Positions 56,078 to 62,095 of a stretch of DNA of 62,095 nt are shown in pieces. Positions within the stretch are counted from its first letter, which is position 1, and the number at the start of each line of letters is the position of its first letter. Source of the DNA: Akkermansiaceae bacterium. GTDB lineage: Bacteria; Verrucomicrobiota; Verrucomicrobiia; Verrucomicrobiales; Akkermansiaceae. Both the position numbers and the translations under genes were made by a program. The notes under the pieces were generated by a model. It was given only the letters and a program-made list of their open reading frames with translations. It had not been told where the DNA came from and ran no database searches. The stretch spans positions 1 to 62,095 of the forward strand of contig SUVN01000013.1 in NCBI GenBank assembly GCA_015061985.1. Reading direction: 5' to 3'.

Positions 56078-58033
56078 ATGAAGACAAGATTACCCAAAGC
56101 ACTCTTGACCGCTCTGCTTATAGTGCTCGCAACAACGGCACAGGCTACGGATTACAATGTTGGAGTCCACACCGGCAAAAACAATCTGCCCAGCTCCGCT
56201 TCCAACTACTGGACGCATACGGAGGATAATCTCACCCTCACCGGCACAGACAGACTGGGCTACATCTCCGGTGATACCCTGGTGACCGGACTGGGCAAGG
56301 AACAGTGGAATGCAAGTTGGGGCAAATGGACGCAGGCATCATCCGGCACCGTAACCAGGAATGTCAAAATCAACGGCACTCTGACCATTGAGGATGATGC
56401 ACAGGTGGTGCTCGGCGGTCAATACAAAACGGCTACTGACTCCTTAGGGCTTTCCAGCGTGGACGAATACACGGGTATCATTGCCAATAAGGTCGTGGTA
56501 AACGGTAACGAGGGCAAAACGAGCCTTTCCTCCTGGAATGCCTCCGTGAACGTGTTGGAAATCAACAGCGGTAATGTCCGGCTGCATGACAAGGTGCAAT
56601 CCGGCAACAATCATTTTGTCTATGAGGACAAAGATTCCAAGCAGGTACGCATCAAACAGGCTCTCCATATCAACGGCGGCAACACTGTCATCAACCTCAA
56701 CCAGCTGGATTCCAATAACGGGGCAGATGATACGCACGTATTCACCAGTTTCGGTTCTATCAACTTCACAAACCCAAGTTACTCTTGGGGCAGCCTCTCC
56801 GATGCCGACAGCGCAGAAATCGCCAGTTCGCAGATAACGCAGACCGCCGGCACACTGACGGTTAACGGTAAGACCGCTTCCGTGGGTGGTCTGAACATCA
56901 ACCAGAGCGGTGGCACCATGAACATCTCCACCGATGGCAGCAGATATCACTCCTGGCACATTCTCTCCGACTACGGAGACAGCACCATTACCCAATCCGG
57001 CGATGCGGTGCTGAATATCGGCGGTATCAAGGCCTACAATTCCAAGTACGACACAGTACTGGATCTTTTACTGGAAAAGGGCGTTTCCTATGATCCGAAT
57101 TCCGGCGAGCTGAGCAGCGACGGCAGAACCGTGGAAATCAATCCCTCCATCTCCATCAGCCAGACAGGCAGCGGCTCTATCAGCATCGTTAAAGGTATAG
57201 ATTTCACCAATCAGAAAACAGGTGAGGCTTCCTCTGAAATCAGCGAAATCAAGCAGAGCGGCAGCGGCAGCATCAATCTGAGCGGAACCTACTCCGGCAT
57301 CACCTTTGACGTGGAGCAAAGCGGCAGCGGTACCATCAACATGAATTCCTCCATGTCGCTGAATGAGGTGAAGCTGAGCGATGAGAACGGTACCGGCGGC
57401 GAGCTGAATATTGCAGCGGGAGCCGTAGTTACCGTCAGCAGCATCACCATTGACGGCGGCAGCATCGTCAACAACGGCACGATTAACGGCGTTGTTTCCA
57501 TGGCAATGCGCTCTGCCGGGGAAACCATCAACATCACCGATGGCGAGTTGGTCAACAGCGGTACCATCAACGCCTCCATCAACATGAGCGGCGGTACGCT
57601 GGTGGCAGAAGCCGGCAGCGAAATTGCCGGAATCAGTGCCACGGGCGGTGATATTCTGGTGGAAGGAGACTTCACCATGACCGGTGATATGGTGCTGGAC
57701 GGCGATGCCGAACTGATTTTCGCCGATGCAGATTTCACGATTGATTTGGGAGAATACGATGTTGTGTTCACCGGCAACAGCAGCATTGCACTGACTCTGG
57801 GAGATGCTGACATCTCCGAGGTGGTGCTCTTCACCGGCGCCAAGGACGATACCTACTCCGGTTACAAGGTAGCGCTGCTGGACGAAGAGGGCAACTCCAC
57901 GGGCACAGCTGTGCTGGAGTACAATGAAGACGGCACCGTCACGTTGGGCGCAGCCGCTGTTCCGGAGCCGACCACGGCCACGCTGAGCCTGTTGGCACTC
58001 GCCGCGCTGGCTGCACGCCGCCGCCGCAAATAA
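56078..58033 (+). CDS. Exported beta-helix protein with PEP-CTERM anchor
   Basis: 651 residues: signal peptide (MKTRLPKALLTALLIVLATTAQA), a Ser/Thr/Asn/Gly-rich passenger with repeated QSGSG(S/T)I(N/S)(I/L/M) units typical of a right-handed beta-helix, then a PEP-CTERM tail (VPEPTTATLSLLALAALAARRRRK) for exosortase-type processing. Probably displayed on or released from the surface. No exosortase gene is in the window. No Shine-Dalgarno before the ATG. Confidence 0.88.
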   Translation: MKTRLPKALLTALLIVLATTAQATDYNVGVHTGKNNLPSSASNYWTHTEDNLTLTGTDRLGYISGDTLVTGLGKEQWNASWGKWTQASSGTVTRNVKINGTLTIEDDAQVVLGGQYKTATDSLGLSSVDEYTGIIANKVVVNGNEGKTSLSSWNASVNVLEINSGNVRLHDKVQSGNNHFVYEDKDSKQVRIKQALHINGGNTVINLNQLDSNNGADDTHVFTSFGSINFTNPSYSWGSLSDADSAEIASSQITQTAGTLTVNGKTASVGGLNINQSGGTMNISTDGSRYHSWHILSDYGDSTITQSGDAVLNIGGIKAYNSKYDTVLDLLLEKGVSYDPNSGELSSDGRTVEINPSISISQTGSGSISIVKGIDFTNQKTGEASSEISEIKQSGSGSINLSGTYSGITFDVEQSGSGTINMNSSMSLNEVKLSDENGTGGELNIAAGAVVTVSSITIDGGSIVNNGTINGVVSMAMRSAGETINITDGELVNSGTINASINMSGGTLVAEAGSEIAGISATGGDILVEGDFTMTGDMVLDGDAELIFADADFTIDLGEYDVVFTGNSSIALTLGDADISEVVLFTGAKDDTYSGYKVALLDEEGNSTGTAVLEYNEDGTVTLGAAAVPEPTTATLSLLALAALAARRRRK

Positions 58034-58052
58034 TCAAGCCTTTACAGGTAAA

Positions 58053-58092
58053 AAATCACCCTGCCACGCATGTTGTGGCAGGGTGATTTATT
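58053..58092 (+). terminator. PEP-CTERM gene terminator
   Basis: 15-bp perfect stem AAATCACCCTGCCAC/GTGGCAGGGTGATTT with a 7-base loop, then ATTTAT. Confidence 0.88.
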
Positions 58093-58150
58093 TATACGAT
58101 GAAGCATTAAGCCTGCGAGCCCCAAACGCAGGAGCGGAAAATGTGTGCGG

Positions 58151-59134
58151 TCAGGCTTGCTCTGAAGACAGCCCCAGAATAGCACCGGGCATAATCTTGT
58201 GACCGGCAAAGAAACTTTCCGCATTCATCTTACGCGCACCGGCCGGCTGCATGGTCATGATGCGGATAGCGCCGCCACGGCTGCCGCCGCAGGAAACAAT
58301 CATGCCATCCGGGCCGGATTCCAACACCATGCCGGGACGACAACCGGAGGGTTTCTTGTAGCGGGTGAACACATCCACCGGGGGATAAATCTTGAGCGCT
58401 TTATCCACGCCCTTGTGGACGGAGGGGTAAATGGTAAACGTACCGGGCCAGGAATGATAGGCGCGAATCCTGCGCGCCACCTGAAAGGCGGGTTGGTTCC
58501 AGTCAATGCGACCATCTTCACGCAGCAGCTTGGGCGCATACGTCATGAGGTTCTCATCCTGCTCTTCCCGTTCTGCCGTACCGTTCCGCAGACCTTCAAC
58601 AGCCTCCAGCACCGCCAGCGGAGCCAGAAGCGCCAAATCATCATGCAGGGATTCGCCCGTCTCTCGCCCCTTCAGCGGAATGACGGAGCGGCAGATGATA
58701 TCGCCGGCATCAAGCTTTTTCACCACATGCATCACCGTGATACCAGTTTCATCATCACCGGCCTCAATCGCCGCCTGAATGCAGGCCGCACCGCGATGAC
58801 GGGGCAGCAGAGAGGCATGCGCATTAATACAGGCCAGCGCCGGCACATCCAGCACCTCCTGCGACAGAATCTGCCCATAGGCCATCACCACCACAATATC
58901 CGGCTGCAAATCGCGCAGCGCCTGCACCGCCGCAGCATCGCGCATCTTTTCCGGCTGAAGTACGGGCACCCCCGCTTCTTCCGCGCATACCTTGATACGG
59001 GGGGGAGTCAGCACCATGTGACGCCCCACGGGGCGATCCGGCTGCGTCACCAGCCCCACCAGCTCACCCGTTTTCTCCAATGCCTGAAATGTGGGGATTG
59101 CAATATCTCCGGTTGCCATCATGACAATGCGCAT
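58151..59134 (-). CDS. fmt: Methionyl-tRNA formyltransferase
   Basis: 327 residues. Formylates initiator Met-tRNA. Formyl-transfer signature INAHASLLPRHRGAACIQAAIEAGDDETGITVM with the Asn, His and Asp active residues; C-terminal OB part present. The -10-like TAAAAA lies only 6 bases from the ATG. Confidence 0.95.
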   Translation of the reverse strand: MRIVMMATGDIAIPTFQALEKTGELVGLVTQPDRPVGRHMVLTPPRIKVCAEEAGVPVLQPEKMRDAAAVQALRDLQPDIVVVMAYGQILSQEVLDVPALACINAHASLLPRHRGAACIQAAIEAGDDETGITVMHVVKKLDAGDIICRSVIPLKGRETGESLHDDLALLAPLAVLEAVEGLRNGTAEREEQDENLMTYAPKLLREDGRIDWNQPAFQVARRIRAYHSWPGTFTIYPSVHKGVDKALKIYPPVDVFTRYKKPSGCRPGMVLESGPDGMIVSCGGSRGGAIRIMTMQPAGARKMNAESFFAGHKIMPGAILGLSSEQA

Positions 59135-59140
59135 AACCCT

Positions 59141-59169
59141 TTTTTATGATAAAACACCCGTTCGGTCAA
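59141..59169 (-). promoter_or_regulatory. fmt promoter, possibly leaderless
   Basis: On the minus strand: TTGACC, 17 bases, TAAAAA, then AGGGTT and ATG. The -10 box is weak. Confidence 0.4.
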
Positions 59170-59261
59170 GACCTTTCAGCTATTCACCCCGGATAAATCA
59201 GTCATTCCGGCAGAAAACTTACTCAATCCACAGCAAAAGCCGACAGATAAAAAATCGCATC

Positions 59262-59290
59262 TTGTATTTGCATGCAAGATATGCTATAAA
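59262..59290 (+). promoter_or_regulatory. Promoter of the 59326 lipoprotein
   Basis: TTGTAT at 59262-59267, 17 bases, TATAAA at 59285-59290. The spacer contains the palindrome TTGCATGCAA (59268-59277), an operator candidate. Confidence 0.55.
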
Positions 59291-59325
59291 CTCCGCATCA
59301 ATTAACAAACACCCTCACCCACACC

Positions 59326-59892
59326 ATGAAAACTGCCTGTTCAGCCCTGTTGGTTCTCAGTTCCCTGCTGTTCAGCTCCTGCCAGCTCGCGGAGCAGTGG
59401 CAGGAAGCCCGAAAACTCGATGAAGAATATGCCCAATACGTCGAGCGCTGCGAAAAGGAAAACGAATCGCTGGTAAAACTGAAAAGAGCCGCTGCCGAAG
59501 CCGCCGGTGCGCAGATTCGCATCATGCATGCCTACGCAGGCAAGAGCGACACCATCATCCCGCTGAGCGCAGAGGAGCTCGCCACGGTGCGTGAAATCAT
59601 CCCCCACCTGCAGGACATGCCCGCCCTCTGTCGTAAAGCCTGGGACAAGCAGCAGGAGGCCTTCCAAACCATGTCGCATGCCAACTACTTTCGCTTCATC
59701 GACCTGGTGTTCCTGAACGAAAAGGGAGAAAAAACGGACGAGCTCATGCTGACGCGCGGATTCGGGGCAAGTGAACACGCAGAGGACTACAAACGCGAGT
59801 TCCGTCTGGAATCCCCGCTCTATATGCTGCCCGCCGATGATATCAGCCGATTCGATGCACTTCCCTCCGTCAGACAAGCGGAACATCCGTGA
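59326..59892 (+). CDS. Putative lipoprotein
   Basis: 188 residues: type II signal (MKTACSALLVLSSLLFSSC), a helical N-terminal part with coiled-coil character (EEYAQYVERCEKENESLVKLKRAA), then an unrecognised domain. Monocistronic. Confidence 0.72.
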   Translation: MKTACSALLVLSSLLFSSCQLAEQWQEARKLDEEYAQYVERCEKENESLVKLKRAAAEAAGAQIRIMHAYAGKSDTIIPLSAEELATVREIIPHLQDMPALCRKAWDKQQEAFQTMSHANYFRFIDLVFLNEKGEKTDELMLTRGFGASEHAEDYKREFRLESPLYMLPADDISRFDALPSVRQAEHP

Positions 59893-60044
59893 CAGGTGAC
59901 TACGAAAGGAGCTCTCGCCGAATCTCTGTTATCTGCCTCTGCTGAGATAGAAAGTGACCCTCGTGCGCCCCTGAGAAACTTATCTCACTGAAGCACCCCA
60001 CCTGACCACAACGGGAACCAACAATTCAGAGACGCGCTTAGAGC

Positions 60045-60073
60045 TTGACCTGCCGGGAGGAACTTGGTAGTAT
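60045..60073 (+). promoter_or_regulatory. GH109 gene promoter
   Basis: TTGACC at 60045-60050, 17 bases, TAGTAT at 60068-60073; about 75 bases of leader follow. The preceding 59893-60044 holds an inverted repeat TGAGATA/TATCTCA (59943-59949, 59981-59987) and nothing else recognised. Confidence 0.7.
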
Positions 60074-60094
60074 ATACCCGATTCGCCTTTTGAC

Positions 60095-60129
60095 GGGGTA
60101 AGCCATCCGTTCGGAATGGATTTTACCCC
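60095..60129 (+). promoter_or_regulatory. Structured 5' leader hairpin of the GH109 gene
   Basis: Stem GGGGTAA/TTACCCC (60095-60101, 60123-60129) enclosing an inner hairpin CCATCCG...CGGAATGG. It could stabilise the mRNA or control initiation. Confidence 0.45.
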
Positions 60130-60155
60130 CGATAGAAACAACCCGATCTAACAAT

Positions 60156-61862
60156 ATGAAACTGAAAAACATTGCAACATTGGCATTGCTGGCACTCTTT
60201 GCAGTGAGTGGCCTGAATGCTCAGTCGCTGTCGCCTTCCACCAAGACGTATTGGGACAAGGGCACACTGGTCGTTGAGACCCCTGCCCGTCCTGAGGGAC
60301 AGCAGCACGTCGTGGGTCTCAAGGCTCCCAAATTGAAGACCGTTCGCGTTGCATTCGTCGGTCTCGGCATGCGCGGTCCCGGTGCCGTAACCCGTTTCAC
60401 CCACATCCCCGGTGTGGAGGTTGTGGCTCTCTGTGACTATGTGAAGGAACGCGCTGAAAGATGCCAGAAAGCTCTCCGCAAGGCCGGCATGGCTCCCGCC
60501 TCCATCTATTGGGGCGAAAAGGGCTATGAGGAACTTTGCAAACGCCCGGATATTGACCTGGTGTACGTTGCCACCGACTGGGACCACCACTTCCCCGTGG
60601 CCAAGTGCGCGCTGGAGAACGGCAAGCACACCGCCATTGAGGTTCCCAGCGCCATGAACCTCGAACAGTGCTGGGAGCTCATCGACCTTTCCGAAAAGAC
60701 CCGCAAGCACTGCATGATTCTGGAGAACTGCTGCTACGACTGGTTCGAACTGGATGCGCTCAACATGGCTCAGAAGGGTGTACTTGGTGAAGTGCTTTAC
60801 GCCAAGGGTGCTTACATCCACAACCTCGACCCGTTCTGGGGTGACTACTGGGTGAACCCCAACAACGACCCGGACAAGCTGGGATGGCGCATGAAGTACA
60901 ACAAGGAGAATCGCGGTGACGTGTACGCCACCCACGGCCTCGGCCCCGTGGCTCAGGTCATGAACATCCATCGCGGTGACCGCTTCCGCACCCTCGTGGC
61001 CATGGACACCAAGTCTGTACACGGCCGTGAGTACGTGGAGAAGAAGACCGGCAAGCCCTGCCCCGAGTTCCGCAACGGTGACCACACCACCACGCTCATG
61101 CGCACGGAGAACGGCAAGGTGGTAGAGATTCAGCACAACGTGATGAATCCCCAGCCCTACAACCGTCTCTTCCAGCTGACCGGCACCCGCGGCTTTGCCA
61201 ACAAGTACCCCATTGAGGGCTTTGTGCTGGAGAGCGGTCACATGAAGGAAACGGAGGGTGCTCCCGACCTGGAAGACCTTGATTCCCACAGCTTCATGAG
61301 CGAGGAGAACATGAAGAAGCTGCGTGAAACCTATCGCCACCCCATCATCAAGAAATACGGTGAGATGGCTGAGAAGGTGGGCGGCCACGGCGGCATGGAC
61401 TTCTTCATGGACGTGCGCATGGTGTACTGCCTCCAGAACGGTCTGCCGCTGGATATGGATGTGTACGACATGGCCGAATGGTGCTGTCTGGCAGAGCTGG
61501 GTTCCCTGTCCATGGACAACAACAACTGCTCCGTGACCTTCCCGGACTTCACCCGCGGTCACTGGAATGAGGTGAAAGGTTACAGCCATGCCTGGGCTTC
61601 CGCAGAGGAAGAAGCTGCCACGGATGCTGCCGCTGCCGCTTTCTCTGAGGCTCACAAGGCTGCCACGGCCAAGCTCAACCTCTGGGCTCTCTATGATGCT
61701 GCTCAGTCCGGCGACGCTGCCGCAGTGAAGGCTTACGAAGAAGCCTCTGCCAAGCTGGACGAGGAGACAGCCATCGCAGAAAAGGCCGCCGCTGCTGCCA
61801 AGGCCGCTGCTGATAAGGCTTACTCTGACACCTACGCTGAGGTGGAAGCCGCTGCCAAGTAA
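60156..61862 (+). CDS. GH109-family glycosidase (alpha-N-acetylgalactosaminidase type), exported
   Basis: 568 residues: signal peptide (MKLKNIATLALLALFAVSGLNA); N-terminal Rossmann fold with NAD motif VAFVGLGMRGPGAVTRF (near residue 67); Gfo/Idh/MocA C-domain with KGAYIHNLDPFWGDYW and HGGMDFFMD. GH109 enzymes cleave alpha-GalNAc (blood-group A type, mucin O-glycans) by an NAD-dependent redox mechanism. A 90-residue Ala/Glu/Lys-rich coiled-coil extension follows the catalytic part, unusual for the family. With the GH95 enzyme it fits mucin use. Confidence 0.9.
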   Translation: MKLKNIATLALLALFAVSGLNAQSLSPSTKTYWDKGTLVVETPARPEGQQHVVGLKAPKLKTVRVAFVGLGMRGPGAVTRFTHIPGVEVVALCDYVKERAERCQKALRKAGMAPASIYWGEKGYEELCKRPDIDLVYVATDWDHHFPVAKCALENGKHTAIEVPSAMNLEQCWELIDLSEKTRKHCMILENCCYDWFELDALNMAQKGVLGEVLYAKGAYIHNLDPFWGDYWVNPNNDPDKLGWRMKYNKENRGDVYATHGLGPVAQVMNIHRGDRFRTLVAMDTKSVHGREYVEKKTGKPCPEFRNGDHTTTLMRTENGKVVEIQHNVMNPQPYNRLFQLTGTRGFANKYPIEGFVLESGHMKETEGAPDLEDLDSHSFMSEENMKKLRETYRHPIIKKYGEMAEKVGGHGGMDFFMDVRMVYCLQNGLPLDMDVYDMAEWCCLAELGSLSMDNNNCSVTFPDFTRGHWNEVKGYSHAWASAEEEAATDAAAAAFSEAHKAATAKLNLWALYDAAQSGDAAAVKAYEEASAKLDEETAIAEKAAAAAKAAADKAYSDTYAEVEAAAK

Positions 61863-61917
61863 GCACACCGCCTCCAACGATTCAAATCGAGTAGGGGGAC
61901 TTTCGTCCCCCTCTCAC

Positions 61918-61951
61918 ACCACCGTACGTGCGAATTACCGCATACGGCGGT
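61918..61951 (-). ncRNA. Group II intron domain V
   Basis: Exactly 34 nt: lower stem ACCGCCGTA/TACGGTGGT, upper stem TGCG/CGCA with a GTAATT loop and the two-base CG bulge on the 3' side. The catalytic triad position reads CGC. Two-stem shape and bulge are diagnostic. Confidence 0.88.
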
Positions 61952-61957
61952 TTCCAA

Positions 61958-62095
61958 TCAGCGTTTGAAGAGTTGATAAAACGAGATATATCCCTCTGCT
62001 CGTAGCCAAGCATTATCCATGCAGATATTCGCCGGTTCCGAGCATGCTATTCTCCACCACCTGCGCCCCATTGCCGCTATACCACTCCATAGCTT
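61958..62095 (-). CDS. Group II intron reverse transcriptase/maturase, C-terminal fragment
   Basis: The last 45 codons before the TGA at 61958 read ...RRWWRIACSEPANICMDNAW then LRAEGYISFYQLFKR, matching the C-terminal maturase end of group II intron proteins (pattern WRIA.S...N..(L/M)....L...GY.S). Only the C-terminus is in the window; the stop lies 6 bases before domain V. Confidence 0.82.
   Translation of the reverse strand, partial: KLWSGIAAMGRRWWRIACSEPANICMDNAWLRAEGYISFYQLFKR

Larger units (their letters stand above)
61886..62095 (-). mobile_element. Group II intron, 3' end (cut by window edge)
   Basis: Minus strand: end of the intron-encoded protein, then domain V, domain VI (hairpin GGGGGAC/GTCCCCC, 61894-61911) and a 3' end near ...CTACTCGAT at about 61886. 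The junction lies about 23 bases after the GH109 stop and the intron points toward it. Its 5' part is outside the window. Confidence 0.85.

Noticed and set aside
60123..61877. 584-codon frame antisense to the GH109 gene
   Set aside because: Shadow of a strongly biased gene; no independent evidence.

Overview
The window looks like chromosome from a mucin-associated member of the Verrucomicrobiota, most likely Akkermansia or a close relative. The support is a secreted Gfo/Idh/MocA-type GH109 glycosidase, a GH95 fucosidase-type enzyme, an exported beta-helix protein ending in a PEP-CTERM tail, a fused two-lobe RND adaptor, and a moderately GC-rich sequence whose genes almost all lack a Shine-Dalgarno site. 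The genus is inferred from family content; no rRNA is present to confirm it.

Layout. 1-2.8 kb: recJ coupled to a membrane metalloprotease-like gene. 2.8-5.2 kb: an AT-richer accessory patch with an orphan lipoprotein, a truncated RhuM-family gene between two diverged signal-peptide fragments, and structured intergenic DNA. 5.2-6.5 kb: two identical tRNA-Gly genes, an OsmC-like protein and rpmE (type B L31). 6.6-10.7 kb: an envelope run of lipoprotein, M23 peptidase and TPR protein. 10.7-20.5 kb: an EEP-family hydrolase, hemB, an alpha-2-macroglobulin-like protein without a thioester domain, a frameshifted formate/nitrite-type channel, nrdR and metG. 20.6-26 kb: rpsA, a small membrane protein plus M15 endolysin-like pair, a Pro/Ala-rich lipoprotein and a polytopic DUF4173-type protein. 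26.2-33.5 kb: a probable four-gene unit ending in the fused adaptor and its RND pump. 33.6-42.9 kb: Sel1 protein, queG, Zn peptidase, HU-like protein, FHA protein, GH95 enzyme, rnd and an orphan histidine kinase. 43-49.5 kb: the complete F-type ATP synthase operon atpBEFHAGDC. 49.8-55.8 kb: coaC, a RidA-like protein, an exported thioredoxin-like protein, an amino-acid antiporter, rpsN, an FmdB-like zinc ribbon and a CBS/CNNM protein. 56-62 kb: the PEP-CTERM protein, fmt, a lipoprotein, the GH109 enzyme and, at the right edge, the 3' end of a group II intron on the minus strand.

Most genes are core functions (translation, repair, energy, haem, queuosine). The host-facing part is the mucin glycan enzymes (GH95, GH109), the PEP-CTERM protein and several lipoproteins. 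Two features stand out. The RND adaptor contains two complete adaptor lobes in one chain. Several genes have a -10 box only 6-11 nt upstream of the ATG, which predicts leaderless mRNAs; in three places a palindrome overlaps the -10 box of such a compact promoter.
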